Source: an uncultured Methylococcaceae bacterium
Lineage (GTDB): Bacteria; Pseudomonadota; Gammaproteobacteria; Methylococcales; Methylomonadaceae
NCBI GenBank assembly: GCA_903863905.1
Contig: CAIPDT010000033.1
Location: forward strand, 1 to 64,000
Direction: 5' to 3'
Length of the DNA: 64,000 nt
Position 1 is the first letter of the stretch. Every line of letters starts with the position of its first letter. Positions 45,815-61,472 of the stretch are shown in pieces. A program made the position numbers and the translations under genes. A model generated the notes under the pieces. The model saw only the letters and a program-made list of their open reading frames with translations, was not told where the DNA came from and did no database searches.

Positions 45815-47221
45815 TCAAGAATGTTTATCTCCAAGATAATGCAGTGTCAACATAGTAATATCATCAGACTGTTCACAACCTTCGGTAAATAGGCCTATTT
45901 CAGTATTTACAAGCCCAATGATTTTCTGGGCGTTAATTTCTTTAGATCCGTCCAAAACACTTAGCAATCTTTCATCGGAAAATAAATCCTGCTGAATATT
46001 TTCAGCTTCAGTAACGCCATCAGTATATAGAAAAACCGCACTACCAGGGTTTAATTGTACAGTTAATGAGTTGTACTTCACATCTCTCATATAACCCAGC
46101 ACGATAGATTTAAGCACCGGCAAAAATTCAAAACAACCATTAATCGCATTACTCAACGGTGGATTATGTCCAGCATTTGAATATACAAACTCACCTGTTT
46201 TTACATCCAAGACGCCGCAGCATAACGTTATGAACATACCACATGCATTATTCTCGCATAGAAGGTTATTTAATTTTCTTAATATTTTATGTGGTCGTGA
46301 CTCGTGTAATGAAAGCATACGCAAGTGTGCCATACATTGTGCCATATACAATGCTGCTGAGACCCCCTTACCTGAGACATCGCCGATAGCGACAAACAAT
46401 TTATCATCATCCATAAGAAATACATCATAAAAATCACCACCAATTTCCCTAGCCGGAACCATAGATGCAAAAACATCAAATTCTTTACATTGCGGATAAA
46501 GCGGAAAGTTCGAAGGGAGCATGTTTTTCTGAACACGGGTTGCCATTTCCAGTTCGCATTGTAAGGTGCTTAGACGTTGCAACTCAATCTGCCTTAGCTC
46601 TGCTATTTCAAGCTCTGCGCGTTTATAGTCAGTCATATCCCTGACAATTCCAATAAACTCAGATCGTCCGTTGTTCATTATTTCGCTTACGACCAAATCC
46701 ATAGGAAAAACATCACCGTTAGCTCGCTTACCTAAAACTTCTCGCCGAGTCTTGCCAATAATCTTGGGAATTCTGGTCGTCAAAAATTGTTGAAGATAAC
46801 CGTCGTGTTCGCTAGCAAAAGGTTCAGGCATTAACATCTTGAGGTTACACCCCATAAGCTCTTTGTAGCTATAGCCAAACATCCTTTCAGCGGCGGGGTT
46901 AACATTTTCGATAATGCCGCGTTCATTGATTAAAATAACGGCATCAAAAAGATGTTTGATGATGCTGGTGACCTTCAAACGTGCGCGCTGTGATTCTTTT
47001 ACGAGTCCGTCAGCTAATTTAATCGTTAAAAATGCGGCTACTGTAGCAAATATTGCTGTAACAATGATTGTCATTGCATGGGACTCCCATAAAGACAATC
47101 TACCTTTAAAATAGAGCTCTTTCAAAAACTCATAGACAGCCATGAGAAATACTGCGCTTAAAAAAATGCAAACTAATTGAGCTTTTGGGGATAACCTGTA
47201 TATATAAAAGATTTTTTTCAT
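45815..47221 (-). CDS. Membrane PAS-PP2C (SpoIIE/RsbU-type) serine phosphatase
   Basis: Two N-terminal TM segments; PAS (IKHLFDAVILINERGIIENVNPAAERMFGYS); PP2C (ARVQKNMLPSNFP; GGDFYDVFLMDDDKLFVAIGDVSGKGVSAALYMA; FLYTDGVTEAEN). Confidence 0.92.
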   Translation of the reverse strand: MKKIFYIYRLSPKAQLVCIFLSAVFLMAVYEFLKELYFKGRLSLWESHAMTIIVTAIFATVAAFLTIKLADGLVKESQRARLKVTSIIKHLFDAVILINERGIIENVNPAAERMFGYSYKELMGCNLKMLMPEPFASEHDGYLQQFLTTRIPKIIGKTRREVLGKRANGDVFPMDLVVSEIMNNGRSEFIGIVRDMTDYKRAELEIAELRQIELQRLSTLQCELEMATRVQKNMLPSNFPLYPQCKEFDVFASMVPAREIGGDFYDVFLMDDDKLFVAIGDVSGKGVSAALYMAQCMAHLRMLSLHESRPHKILRKLNNLLCENNACGMFITLCCGVLDVKTGEFVYSNAGHNPPLSNAINGCFEFLPVLKSIVLGYMRDVKYNSLTVQLNPGSAVFLYTDGVTEAENIQQDLFSDERLLSVLDGSKEINAQKIIGLVNTEIGLFTEGCEQSDDITMLTLHYLGDKHS

Positions 47222-47406
47222 GTATAAGAATTAAGTTCCTTTAGCTATACACTGAAACAGTTTTTCTGTTTTGAATTGCACCATAGAATAGCATTTTAAG
47301 GAGTTTAATCCAGTGTAAAATTGTAACAGAATGTAACAGAAACAAGGCCCACCTAATATCTAGGGGCTTGAGACGACTAAATGCCACCGAAATTACTTTA
47401 ACATAA

Positions 47407-49893
47407 CTAATCTCTAGTCGGTGGGGGCGGTGCTAATACAGATCTGGAGCCATTAGATTCCGCCGCACTCACTACACCCGCTGCTTCCATTGTTTCAATG
47501 ATCGTAGCCGCACGGTTATAGCCCACTTTAAAACGACGCTGTACACTGGATATTGACGCTTTTCTAGTTTCAGTTACAAACATAACCGCTTCATCATACA
47601 GGGGATCATTCTCTGAATTACCTGAACTCTCACCACCGTAACTAAAACCATCGTTTGAATCTGAGGACTCCTTAGTGATCTCCTCTAAATAATCTGGCGG
47701 TGCAGTTTGTTTCAAAAACTCAACCACACGATGCACCTCATGATCATCTACGAACGCGCCATGCGCACGAATGGGAATACTCGTGCCTGACGGCAAAAAT
47801 AACATATCACCGTTACCTAATAAGGTTTCTGCGCCCCCTTGATCCAAAATAGTCCGTGAATCAATTCGAGATGATACCTGAAAAGAAATACGTGTCGGTA
47901 CGTTGGCTTTAATCAATCCTGTTAACACATCAACCGAAGGTCTTTGAGTCGCCAAAATTAAATGGATACCGGCCGCCCTAGCCTTTTGTGCTAAACGAGC
48001 AATCAATTCTTCTACTTTTTTACCGACTATCATCATCATATCGGCCAACTCATCGATAACGATCACAATACTAGGTAATTTAGTCAATACAGGAAAATAT
48101 TCTCCCTCTTCTAAAGGATTGACTAATTGAAACATAGGATCTCGAATAGACTCTCCTCTTGCACTGGCTTCATCGATTAAAAGATTAAAACCTGCCAAAT
48201 TTCTAACGCCCATTTTAGACATTAACTTATAACGCCTTTCCATCTCAGCCACGGCCCAACGCAAGGCATTACTGGCTTCTTTCATATCGGTTACGACAGG
48301 CGTTAACAAATGCGGAATGCCCTCATACACAGACAACTCCAACATTTTAGGGTCAATCATAATTAACCTAACCTCCTGTGGCGTCGCTTTATAAAGCAAA
48401 CTTAAAATCATGGTATTAATAGCTACCGACTTCCCTGAGCCTGTTGTCCCGGCCACCAAAGCATGAGGCATTTTGCCTAAATCAGCCACTAAAGGCGCTC
48501 CAGCAATATCCTTACCCATCGCTAAAGTCAGTAACGATTTAGCGTGTTCAAAAGCGGAGGAAACTAAAAGTTCACGTAAAGTGACCATTTCCCTTTCTCT
48601 ATTCGGAATTTCCAAACCTACAACTGATTTACCCGGAATAATTTCAACAATGCGGACACTCGTCACCGACAAAGCCCTCGCTAAGTCTTTAGATAAACCA
48701 CAAATACGACTGACTTTAACACCGGCGGCCGGCTGTAATTCAAAGCGCGTAATCACGGGGCCGGGATGGAAATCAACGACCGTGACCGCCACATTAAAAT
48801 CAGCCAAAATATCTTCAACTAAACGGGACATTGCCTCTAATTCTGTCTGAGAGTACCCAATAACCCGGGTATCTCGCTCATCCAATAAACCTAAAGAGGG
48901 TAAAACACCCTCACTCTCATGATAAGTCGGCGGCGTATATTGCTGGGTTTGATTAATACTAATTATCTTTTTTTCAACCGGTATAGGCTTATCTTGATAA
49001 CCCGTCGAAGACGGTGACAAAGACTGCGGCTGTGATGATAACGGCAATTGTGGTGGTGACTGTGATGGCATGGGGTGCAATGAAGGTGTTGATACCGATT
49101 GCACTTGTAATGGGGGTTGCGGTTGATTCAAATCAACGCGCTCATTTTCAGCAGGTAATGACTGATTATCGACCGCGGAAACAAGGTTAAACTCGTAATT
49201 TTCTTTAGCAACTAAACTTTCTGCGCCCTGCTCCTCAACTTGATTTGCATCAAAGAAGGGTTCAATAGGGGGGAGCATTGGTTCCTCTTTTGATTGACGA
49301 GTCAATAAATAAGAGGGTGATTCCAAAATAGCCAAGGTATAGTGACCAATACGATCTATTAATTTTAACCAAGATAAACCAGTTGCCAGCGTTATACCTG
49401 ATAACAACAACACCATTAGAAAAAGGGTCGCACGTGAATTACCAAATAAAACCAAAACCGCATCTCCGGTTTCTTGTCCTAAATAGCCGCCTGTGTAACC
49501 AGGCAATTCAATGCCTACTCTAAATAAATGCAAATAAAATAACGCGGTAATGGCCACAAGAACAGCAATAGACCCCAGAAACCGCAAAATAATAGCCATT
49601 AAACCTTGAGATTTCGTTTTGCGGGCGAATAACACATAACCATGCCAGAAAATAATAACAGGAAAAAGATAAGACCCTAAGCCAAAAAAACTTAACATGA
49701 TATCAGCGAACCAAGCGCCCGACTCTCCACATGCGTTACCCACCGACTTAGACGCACTACTGTGTGTCCAACCACCATCTTCGTTACTAAATGTAACTAA
49801 TGACATCAAGAAAAACACAGTGCCAATCAAAAAAATCAGAATGGCTATTTCACGTAAACCTCGAAACGTTTTTTCTTCTATTACCGCAGACAT
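47407..49893 (-). CDS. ftsK: DNA translocase FtsK (4 TM, Walker A, winged-helix gamma domain)
   Basis: [27 protein letters not shown]-terminal [27 protein letters not shown]; start taken at internal Met ([10 protein letters not shown]). Confidence 0.95.
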   Translation of the reverse strand: MSAVIEEKTFRGLREIAILIFLIGTVFFLMSLVTFSNEDGGWTHSSASKSVGNACGESGAWFADIMLSFFGLGSYLFPVIIFWHGYVLFARKTKSQGLMAIILRFLGSIAVLVAITALFYLHLFRVGIELPGYTGGYLGQETGDAVLVLFGNSRATLFLMVLLLSGITLATGLSWLKLIDRIGHYTLAILESPSYLLTRQSKEEPMLPPIEPFFDANQVEEQGAESLVAKENYEFNLVSAVDNQSLPAENERVDLNQPQPPLQVQSVSTPSLHPMPSQSPPQLPLSSQPQSLSPSSTGYQDKPIPVEKKIISINQTQQYTPPTYHESEGVLPSLGLLDERDTRVIGYSQTELEAMSRLVEDILADFNVAVTVVDFHPGPVITRFELQPAAGVKVSRICGLSKDLARALSVTSVRIVEIIPGKSVVGLEIPNREREMVTLRELLVSSAFEHAKSLLTLAMGKDIAGAPLVADLGKMPHALVAGTTGSGKSVAINTMILSLLYKATPQEVRLIMIDPKMLELSVYEGIPHLLTPVVTDMKEASNALRWAVAEMERRYKLMSKMGVRNLAGFNLLIDEASARGESIRDPMFQLVNPLEEGEYFPVLTKLPSIVIVIDELADMMMIVGKKVEELIARLAQKARAAGIHLILATQRPSVDVLTGLIKANVPTRISFQVSSRIDSRTILDQGGAETLLGNGDMLFLPSGTSIPIRAHGAFVDDHEVHRVVEFLKQTAPPDYLEEITKESSDSNDGFSYGGESSGNSENDPLYDEAVMFVTETRKASISSVQRRFKVGYNRAATIIETMEAAGVVSAAESNGSRSVLAPPPPTRD

Positions 49894-50083
49894 AGATTGT
49901 GACTCAAGATGGATTAAGATAAATAAGTAAAGATTATAAATCAATGCGTCGTTATCCTGTATTAATATCTAATACAAAAACTCCATCCTTTTTACTTAAC
50001 AGAATTTAACGATACAATAACATTTACGAAACTGGCTTTCACCCTCATAATTAACCCATATTTACCTTTTTTAACTATCTTAG

Positions 50084-51049
<966 letters not shown>

Positions 51050-51173
51050 ACGCCTTTAATAGCTCTAGTTTGGGTAGACGTCTTTAAGACACTACCCAAA
51101 CAGGACTTATACCCGGGCACAACCACCCGACCATAAACTCTCTTTAACACCTACCTGCTGTCACTACTCACCA

Positions 51174-51869
51174 ATGAGCTTAACCTTCCTAGATCCTGAT
51201 GATCCAGAGCAACTCTTTCCCAAGTTAAATAAAGCCTTAAAAGACCCTAACGGCTTACTAGCTGTTGGTGGATGTTTATCAACCACCCGTTTATTCAACG
51301 CTTATCGACAAGGTATATTTCCTTGGTATAACCCCGGTGAACCTATTCTGTGGTGGTCACCCAATCCTAGATTGGTGTTATATCCAGATCAATTAATCAT
51401 TTCTCGAAGTTTACAAAAAACCCTCCGAAAAAATACTTTCCACATTACCTTTGATCAAGCCTTTGATCAAGTGATCAATGCCTGCGCTCAACCGCGACAA
51501 GAAGAGAGTGGAACGTGGATAACCGATGACATCAATACTGCTTATAATAATCTACATGCGGCGGGACATGCTCATTCAGTCGAAGCGTGGCTCAACAATG
51601 AGTTGGTCGGTGGCTTGTACGGCGTCGCTATAGGCCAAGTATTTTTTGGTGAATCTATGTTTCATACCCAAACAGATGCTTCAAAAGTGGCCTTTGTGAC
51701 CCTGGTTGAACATCTTCAACGGTGGGGCTATCAACTCATTGATTGCCAAGTCCACAGTGCACACTTAGCGAGTCTAGGCGCGAGTAATTGTTCTAGAGCC
51801 GACTTTAAAAACTTGCTGGACCAATATTGCGTACCCTCCCCGTCCTTTTTTGCTTGGCAACCGCAATGA
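51174..51869 (+). CDS. aat: Leucyl/phenylalanyl-tRNA--protein transferase
   Basis: [41 protein letters not shown]. Confidence 0.97.
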   Translation: MSLTFLDPDDPEQLFPKLNKALKDPNGLLAVGGCLSTTRLFNAYRQGIFPWYNPGEPILWWSPNPRLVLYPDQLIISRSLQKTLRKNTFHITFDQAFDQVINACAQPRQEESGTWITDDINTAYNNLHAAGHAHSVEAWLNNELVGGLYGVAIGQVFFGESMFHTQTDASKVAFVTLVEHLQRWGYQLIDCQVHSAHLASLGASNCSRADFKNLLDQYCVPSPSFFAWQPQ

Positions 51870-52570
51870 AATCAATTCCACTCTTCTTAAGCCAAACACA
51901 TGCCTGTAGCTATCTTGATAATCAAGAAGCGCAGTCATTGTTTATACACCCGAGTACCCCACTCACCCCCAATATTTACCAATCACTATTGGCACAAGGT
52001 TTTCGACGCAGCGGCGATGAAGTGTATACACCCCACTGCCCTCGTTGCACAGCCTGCGTCCCTACCCGCTTAAGGGTAAAGGAGTTTATACCCAATAAAA
52101 CTCAACAACGCTGCCTTAAAAAGAATAGTGAAACCACAGCCATCCTCAAGCCGGCAGTCTTTGAACAAGCTCATTACGAAATGTACCTACGTTACCAAGA
52201 CACACGTCATCATGAGGGTTCAATGGCCCAAGCAACCCCAGAAGATTATTTAGATTTTTTAAGTAGTTCATGGTGCGATACTTATTTCATTGAATTTTCA
52301 ATCCATAATGAATTAGCAGGGATTGCGGTGATTGATCAAGTCAATACGGCGTGGTCGGCTGTTTATACTTTTTTTGAGCCCAAATTCTCTAAATACAGCT
52401 TAGGTGTCTATGCCGTTTTGTGGCAGATTAACCAACTTAAACACCGAAATAAAGAATTCTTATATTTAGGCTTCTGGATTGAAGCGTGTAAAAAAATGAC
52501 TTATAAGAGCGAATATCAACCCTTACAAGGGCTCATTGAGAATCGCTGGGTAGAAATTACAAATAAATAG
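51866..52570 (+). CDS. bpt: Aspartate/glutamate leucyltransferase (arginyltransferase family)
   Basis: [58 protein letters not shown]; start at ATG 51866 overlapping the aat stop. Confidence 0.94.
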   Translation: MKSIPLFLSQTHACSYLDNQEAQSLFIHPSTPLTPNIYQSLLAQGFRRSGDEVYTPHCPRCTACVPTRLRVKEFIPNKTQQRCLKKNSETTAILKPAVFEQAHYEMYLRYQDTRHHEGSMAQATPEDYLDFLSSSWCDTYFIEFSIHNELAGIAVIDQVNTAWSAVYTFFEPKFSKYSLGVYAVLWQINQLKHRNKEFLYLGFWIEACKKMTYKSEYQPLQGLIENRWVEITNK

Positions 52571-52652
52571 TTTTAAACACCCGCTCGGTTCTATTGTTAA
52601 ATAGCAAATTATGCTACAATTCAAAGTTTTAATAACCCGAGACAAAATAACA

Positions 52653-52871
52653 ATGGCTAAAGAAGATCAAATCGAAATGGAAGGTAAGGTAATTGATACA
52701 TTACCGAACACTATGTTCAGAGTAGAGCTTGAAAATGGACACGTAGTGACTGCACATATTTCTGGAAAAATGCGTAAACATTATATTCGTATTTTAACCG
52801 GTGACAGTGTTAAAGTTGAAATGACACCTTACGATTTAACTAAAGGTCGTATCACATTCCGTATGCGCTAA
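52653..52871 (+). CDS. infA: Translation initiation factor IF-1
   Basis: [53 protein letters not shown]; start refined to internal Met. Confidence 0.98.
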   Translation: MAKEDQIEMEGKVIDTLPNTMFRVELENGHVVTAHISGKMRKHYIRILTGDSVKVEMTPYDLTKGRITFRMR

Positions 52872-52901
52872 CACCCCCTTCAAGACGGTGCGTGTTAGCG
52901 C
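52865..52901. terminator. Hairpin overlapping the infA stop codon, between convergent infA and clpA
   Basis: gcgctaacac ... gtgttagcgc, 10-bp perfect arms, 17-nt loop; no clear T-tract. Confidence 0.4.
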
Positions 52902-52928
52902 AGATGTATTGCCTACCTTAGCACACCC

Positions 52929-55199
52929 TCAAGAGTTAACTTCAGAAAAAACCCGCTCATTGCTTTCAATGGCAAAAGCGATATCATCGTTTTCTACATA
53001 GACTCTGACATGACCACCCTGCGCGAGTTTGCCAAATAGTAAATCATTAGCCAAAGGCTTCTTGATTTTTTCTTGAATTAATCGCGCCATGGGTCTTGCA
53101 CCCATTTTTGGATCGCAGCCATGTTCAGCTAACCATAGCCGAGCATCTGTATCCAAAGTGAGAGTCACATGCTTTTCGGTCAGCAAGGCCTCTAACTCAA
53201 AGATAAATTTATCAACCACGTGTCCAACAATAGAAATATCTAACGGTTTAAACTGAATAATGGCATCTAAACGATTACGGAACTCAGGAGAAAAGCCTTT
53301 TTCGATAATTTTCATACTGTCAGAAGCATGATCTTGCTGCGTAAAACCAATCGAAGCACGACTGCCCTCTTCAGCGCCGGCATTCGTCGTCATGACCATA
53401 ATAATATTTCTAAAGTCCGCTTTACGACCATTATTATCTGTCAGAGAACCATGATCCATGACCTGTAACAACAGATTAAACACATCAGGATGCGCTTTTT
53501 CTAACTCATCCAGTAATAACACTGCATGAGGGTGTTTTGTAACCTGTTCAGTTAATAAGCCCCCTTGATCAAATCCCACATAGCCTGGGGGCGCACCAAT
53601 CAATCTTGAAACCGTATGTCGCTCCATATACTCAGACATATCAAAACGAATCAACTCAACACCCAACACTTTAGCCAATTGCCGAGTCACTTCTGTTTTA
53701 CCCACCCCCGTAGGGCCTGCAAACACAAAAGATCCAATGGTTTTCTGAGCATCACGAAGACCCGCACGCGACAACTTAATCGCAGATGCTAAAGCCGAAA
53801 TGGCTTCATCTTGACCAAACACCAGCATCTTAAGATTTTTTTCAAGATTCGCTAGCTTAGCGACATCATTCGATGACACGGACTTAATAGGTACTCGAGC
53901 TATTTTTGAAACAATATCTTCAATTTCTGCGACATCAATCGTTTCTTTTCGCTCAGCTGCGGTGGCCATACGTTGTTTTGCACCTGCCTCATCAATCACA
54001 TCAATCGCCTTATCTGGCAAATGACGATCCGTAATATAACGATCTGATAACTCGGCTGCCACTCTTAAAGCATCCGCCGAATAACTAACATTATGATGTT
54101 CTTCAAAACGAGACTTAAGGCCCTTTAAAATTAAGATAGTATCTTCAACAGACGGCTCCACCACATCCACTTTTTGAAAGCGACGTGCCAAGGCATGATC
54201 TTTCTCAAACACCCCCCTATATTCTTGATAGGTTGTAGAACCAATGCATCTTAACTGTCCACCTGCTAAAGCAGGTTTAATTAGATTGGAAGCATCCATC
54301 ACCCCACCCGACGCAGAACCCGCACCGATAATGGTATGAATTTCATCAATGAATAAAATAGAGTCCGGTTCTTTTTTAAGTTGATTCATTAAAGCTTTAA
54401 GACGCTTCTCAAAATCACCGCGGTATTTAGTGCCCGCAACGAGCGCACCCAAATCTAAGGAATAAATAACACTATTCATTAAAATTTCGGGCACAACCCC
54501 ATCCACAATTCGTTTAGCTAAACCTTCAGTAATCGCCGTCTTACCAACGCCTGCCTCACCCACTAATAAAGGATTGTTCTTGCGTCGACGGCACAGGGTT
54601 TGAATCGTCCGTTCAATCTCAAGCTCCCGACCAATTAAAGGATCAATTCTACCTTGCAGTGCCTCTTCATTTAAATTAGTCGTATATTTATCTAAAGGAC
54701 TGCCATTCTCAGAATCAGCTTGATTAGATTCAGAGAACTGCTCATTAGATTCTTCAGGGGCTTGATCGGATTTAGAAATCCCATGCGCCAAATAATTAAC
54801 CACATCTAATCTTGAGATATCTTGTTTATTTAATAAATAAACGGCGTGTGAATCTTGCTCACTAAACAAGGCAACAAATAAGTTAGCCCCCGTGACTTCT
54901 TTTTTATCTGAGGCCTGTACGTGAAACACCGCACGTTGTAACACTCTCTGAAAACCCAACGTAGGCTGCGTTTCTCTTTGAACCCCCAGTGGAATCAATG
55001 AAATTGTTTCATCAATAAACTGTGTTAATTGATCATTTAAAGATTTAAGATCACATCCACACGCGGTCATTATGACTTCTGCTTCGCTGTTATCCAGCAA
55101 GGCCAGTAATAAATGTTCAACGGTGATAAATTCATGTCGCTTATCGTGTGCACTTTTAAAAGCTGCATTCAAGGTCACTTCAAGTTCTTTACTTAACAT
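52929..55199 (-). CDS. clpA: ATP-dependent Clp protease ATP-binding subunit ClpA
   Basis: Two AAA+ modules ([30 protein letters not shown]), Clp N-domain, adjacent to clpS. Confidence 0.97.
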   Translation of the reverse strand: MLSKELEVTLNAAFKSAHDKRHEFITVEHLLLALLDNSEAEVIMTACGCDLKSLNDQLTQFIDETISLIPLGVQRETQPTLGFQRVLQRAVFHVQASDKKEVTGANLFVALFSEQDSHAVYLLNKQDISRLDVVNYLAHGISKSDQAPEESNEQFSESNQADSENGSPLDKYTTNLNEEALQGRIDPLIGRELEIERTIQTLCRRRKNNPLLVGEAGVGKTAITEGLAKRIVDGVVPEILMNSVIYSLDLGALVAGTKYRGDFEKRLKALMNQLKKEPDSILFIDEIHTIIGAGSASGGVMDASNLIKPALAGGQLRCIGSTTYQEYRGVFEKDHALARRFQKVDVVEPSVEDTILILKGLKSRFEEHHNVSYSADALRVAAELSDRYITDRHLPDKAIDVIDEAGAKQRMATAAERKETIDVAEIEDIVSKIARVPIKSVSSNDVAKLANLEKNLKMLVFGQDEAISALASAIKLSRAGLRDAQKTIGSFVFAGPTGVGKTEVTRQLAKVLGVELIRFDMSEYMERHTVSRLIGAPPGYVGFDQGGLLTEQVTKHPHAVLLLDELEKAHPDVFNLLLQVMDHGSLTDNNGRKADFRNIIMVMTTNAGAEEGSRASIGFTQQDHASDSMKIIEKGFSPEFRNRLDAIIQFKPLDISIVGHVVDKFIFELEALLTEKHVTLTLDTDARLWLAEHGCDPKMGARPMARLIQEKIKKPLANDLLFGKLAQGGHVRVYVENDDIAFAIESNERVFSEVNS

Positions 55200-55212
55200 A
55201 AACGCTCCAAAT

Positions 55213-55536
55213 TTATACGGCTTCCATTGAACATAACAATGGATGTTGATTTTCTCTTGAATAATCGTTAACTATGTAGACCTTTGTTTCTGCCACATCT
55301 TTAGAGTAAATTCCACACACGCCAATCCCTTGTGTATGAATTTGCAACATGACTTGAGTTGCTTTTTCTTCAGACATAGCAAAAAAGTCCATTAATATCT
55401 CAATGACAAAATCCATCGGGGTAAAATCATCATTCAACAAAATGACTTTATACAATGGCGGTCTTTTTAACTTTGGCTGTGCCTCTTGAAGCACCAAATC
55501 ATCATCATTCTCTTTATACGGATCAAAATCGGACAT
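55213..55536 (-). CDS. clpS: ATP-dependent Clp protease adaptor ClpS
   Basis: [27 protein letters not shown]. Confidence 0.97.
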   Translation of the reverse strand: MSDFDPYKENDDDLVLQEAQPKLKRPPLYKVILLNDDFTPMDFVIEILMDFFAMSEEKATQVMLQIHTQGIGVCGIYSKDVAETKVYIVNDYSRENQHPLLCSMEAV

Positions 55537-55749
55537 ATTACCTAAACAAAAAATTTATTAAGTTTTAAAGATAGTGTCAATATTAGTGTATTTCAAGCTT
55601 AATGACATCACAAATTAAATTACATTAAAACAGCTGAATTAAGCTAATTTAAGATCACACGCTTAACTTTACTCTTTTTTAATTTTTTTACCAACATAAG
55701 TTCTTAATATCTAGTAACATATTCACCTTTTTAAAGCTGGAAATTATCA

Positions 55750-56203
55750 ATGGTTTGGAAACCACATGTCACCGTTGCGGCCATTATTGAACGCGATAAT
55801 CGCTTCTTACTCGTTGAAGAAGAAACGCCCCACGGCTTACAACTCAATCAACCGGCCGGTCATTTTGAACAAAATGAAGACTTGATTGCCGCCGTTAAAC
55901 GCGAAGTTAACGAAGAGACCGCTTGGCAATTTGAACCTGCCGAACTGATCTCTGTGCAACTTTGGCGCAGAAACCCTGAACTCCCTACCTTTTTGCGCGT
56001 GTGTTTTTCGGGTGCTTGCCATAGCCATAACCCCGATCAACCTTTAGACACCGGCATCGTTACCACACACTGGTTAACACGCGATGAAATCGCCGCACAG
56101 CAACACCGTTTACGCAGTCCTTTAGTGCTGATCAGTGTTGATGAATACTTAAGCGGGCAACGTTACCCTTTATCACTTCTAAAATCATTTCTAGACCTGG
56201 ATC

Positions 56204-56211
<8 letters not shown>
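55750..56211 (+). CDS. nudJ: NUDIX hydrolase, NudJ-like
   Basis: [27 protein letters not shown] Nudix box; 8-bp overlap with mnmA. Confidence 0.88.
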
Positions 56212-58695
<2,484 letters not shown>

Positions 58696-58734
58696 ACCCT
58701 CACTACCTAGTTAGCTATAAAAAAGTATCACAGA

Positions 58735-58770
58735 GAGTTCAAGGTCACTATCATGAGTGACCTTGAACTC
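58735..58770. terminator. Hairpin between convergent purB and MMPL genes (putative bidirectional terminator)
   Basis: gagttcaaggtcact-atcatg-agtgaccttgaactc, 15-bp perfect stem. Confidence 0.65.
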
Positions 58771-58790
58771 CCTACTGATTTAACTACCGA

Positions 58791-61472
58791 CTACACTTCT
58801 CTCGGTTTTAAGACGATTTTACTTAAAGCGGGTAACACCACAAACGTACAGGTCATAATCCAGAAAATACCCATCGTAATAATCAAGCCCATACTAGCAA
58901 TGCCTTGATGCGAAGAAAAGGCCAAACCACCAAAACTTGAGGCCGTGGTTAACGCCCCATAAAACATCGCTCTAGCGGTACTCGATTGATAGATATTCTG
59001 CTCTTCAGACAGCGAATGATGTAACTTCTCAACCATGTGAATACCATTATCAACACCCAACCCTAACAACAGTGGTAAGGCAATAATATTGGCATAATTG
59101 ATCGGCGTATCGGTCAATACCGTACTTGCCATGGTAAACAAACCCGCCAATATTAACGGTGTCATCACCAACAGCGTATCCGTTACATTACGACGAATGC
59201 CATACAATAACAGCGCAATCACCACCAAGGCAATCGTAATCGCTTTTTGAAACGAATGCACCACCTCTTTCATGGACTCCCAATAAATAATCGGTAAGTC
59301 AGTGGTTTCTGGCGCAATAGACTGCACATCCGCAATAAACTGCTGCAAGTTATCTAAATCATTCAAATCTTGTTTAGGAAAGATCTGAATCCGATAACTG
59401 CCGTCTTTACTCAACCAACGGTCTTTAAAATCAGCCGGCACATCAGCCAAGGTCACTTCCTGAGCCCCCAACCCACCTAATAACTCATTCATCGCACCCG
59501 GCAAAGTACCTAATAAGGTCGTTTGAATCTTATCAATAAACTGACGACGACTCGGTTGCTGGCGGGTATCTAACTCAATTAAAATATCTTGCAACTCTTC
59601 TTGAAACGCGGTCAGAGCCGCGATTTCATGCGGGTCTTTTTTATCTGGTAAAATCGTCCTAATGGTTTTTAATAAGCGATTAATGCCTGGAACTGGATCA
59701 TTATCATCTTTTAAAGCAGGAAAGTTACCACCTTGCGAACCTAATAACAGCCCCATCTCTTCAATGGTCGCCAATTTATCGGCCTGATCGGTTGGATTAA
59801 AATCAAACAGACTGATGGTTTTATCCACCGTTGACAATGTCGCCAACTTCTTCTGCATCGCTTTAGCGTTATCTTCACCGGTAGCCAACACTGTTAAGGT
59901 CATCGGCGTCGTGTCAGGATCTTTATTAAGCTCCTTAAACGCCATCACCGACTCTGTATTAGGGTCACGCAAATTAATCGGGTTAAAGTCAATCTTAACC
60001 TTAAACACCAATACGACAGACACCACCGCAAGCAACAGTGTCAAAATCGAAATAGGTTTTGCGAAATGCAAGGTGTAAGTCGCCATCTTTTCAGCTAACG
60101 TCGCTAACAACGGATGAGCCGTTGGCGGTGTTAACTTTTCAGCCGGTAAAGGAATAAACCGAATTAAAGCCGGCAACACCGTTAAGGTCACCAATAAACA
60201 AATAAATAAACTCGTGCCCGCCAATAAGCCCAGCTCAGACACGCCCTTATAATCGGTAGGCACAAACGCATACAAACCGATCGCGGTAGTACTCGCACAC
60301 AAAATTAAAGACGGGCTCGTCGAAAATAAAGTACTGTGCAAGGCGCGTTTTTTATCGATGTGATGCAACAAATTATCTTGATAACGCAAACAAAAATGAA
60401 TGGCATATTCAACCCCCAAACCAATGTTTGAGACCGCAAAAGCCACCGAGATCAAGTTAAGCTCTTTAACCGAAATCGCCGCAAACGCCCCACAAAACAC
60501 CATACCTAACGCTAAAGAGATTAAAGTCGCTATCGTTAACAACACCGAGCGATAAGCCAACAGTAAAATAAATAACACCAACACAATAGAAAAAATACTG
60601 GCATTAAAAGTACCATTACTCATCCCCACTAATTCATCATCTTCAAGCCCTACTTCACCCGTGATCCAAACCTTAACCGTGGGCACATCGGGTTGCTGAA
60701 TTTGAGCAATGGCATTATGAATGGCATTAATCGCATTTTCGGCCGGACGAATTTGAGTATAATCAAACTTAGGTGAAACCGTAATAAAACCTTTATTAAC
60801 GGCATGTTGACTTAACTTATTATCCGTAATCAACGACTCCCAAGATAATAAGTTATTTTCACCGTTTAAAGTTTTATGCAACGACAAAGACACCTTATCA
60901 ATCAAGGCCGGTAAATCAATCGGCACAGCCTGATCTTTATTGGCCGTACTTAAGGCATCATTAAAAATAGAAAAGAAACCGGATAAATTAGGTTCCTGAG
61001 AAATACGCCCAATAAACGACTGGGCTTGTGACAAATGTGTTGATAAGGATTGTAAATCTTTATTCTCTAAATAGAGCAAACCATTTTGATGGAAGAACTC
61101 ATTTTCACTCGGCTCATAAATGGTTTCAAAATTAACCTTATCCGCACTTAATAGGCGACCTAAGCGTTTGGTTGCCGCTTTGGTTAGTTCAGGGGTATCT
61201 GATTCAACCACCAATAACATGGTATGCATATCTTGCGAAAAAGCTTTTTCGTAATTACGCAGGTTTCTTTGAAAAGGCGCATTAGGCGCCACCATATCGG
61301 TGGTGTCGGTATCAATACTTAAATGACCCACCGTATATTGAAACGCCAAAAAAGTAAACACGCCCATCAACAACAACATCCGAACCGGATTAGCTAGCGT
61401 CCACTCACCGCAACGAGAAAAAAAGTTACGACTCAACTTGTTTAAAAACATGTTTCTAATCCAATTATTCAA
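58791..61472 (-). CDS. MMPL/RND-family transporter (HpnN-like)
   Basis: Two SSD-like TM blocks, GLGVEYAIHFCLRYQD and LGLGVDNGIHMVEKLHHS. Confidence 0.88.
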   Translation of the reverse strand: MNNWIRNMFLNKLSRNFFSRCGEWTLANPVRMLLLMGVFTFLAFQYTVGHLSIDTDTTDMVAPNAPFQRNLRNYEKAFSQDMHTMLLVVESDTPELTKAATKRLGRLLSADKVNFETIYEPSENEFFHQNGLLYLENKDLQSLSTHLSQAQSFIGRISQEPNLSGFFSIFNDALSTANKDQAVPIDLPALIDKVSLSLHKTLNGENNLLSWESLITDNKLSQHAVNKGFITVSPKFDYTQIRPAENAINAIHNAIAQIQQPDVPTVKVWITGEVGLEDDELVGMSNGTFNASIFSIVLVLFILLLAYRSVLLTIATLISLALGMVFCGAFAAISVKELNLISVAFAVSNIGLGVEYAIHFCLRYQDNLLHHIDKKRALHSTLFSTSPSLILCASTTAIGLYAFVPTDYKGVSELGLLAGTSLFICLLVTLTVLPALIRFIPLPAEKLTPPTAHPLLATLAEKMATYTLHFAKPISILTLLLAVVSVVLVFKVKIDFNPINLRDPNTESVMAFKELNKDPDTTPMTLTVLATGEDNAKAMQKKLATLSTVDKTISLFDFNPTDQADKLATIEEMGLLLGSQGGNFPALKDDNDPVPGINRLLKTIRTILPDKKDPHEIAALTAFQEELQDILIELDTRQQPSRRQFIDKIQTTLLGTLPGAMNELLGGLGAQEVTLADVPADFKDRWLSKDGSYRIQIFPKQDLNDLDNLQQFIADVQSIAPETTDLPIIYWESMKEVVHSFQKAITIALVVIALLLYGIRRNVTDTLLVMTPLILAGLFTMASTVLTDTPINYANIIALPLLLGLGVDNGIHMVEKLHHSLSEEQNIYQSSTARAMFYGALTTASSFGGLAFSSHQGIASMGLIITMGIFWIMTCTFVVLPALSKIVLKPREV

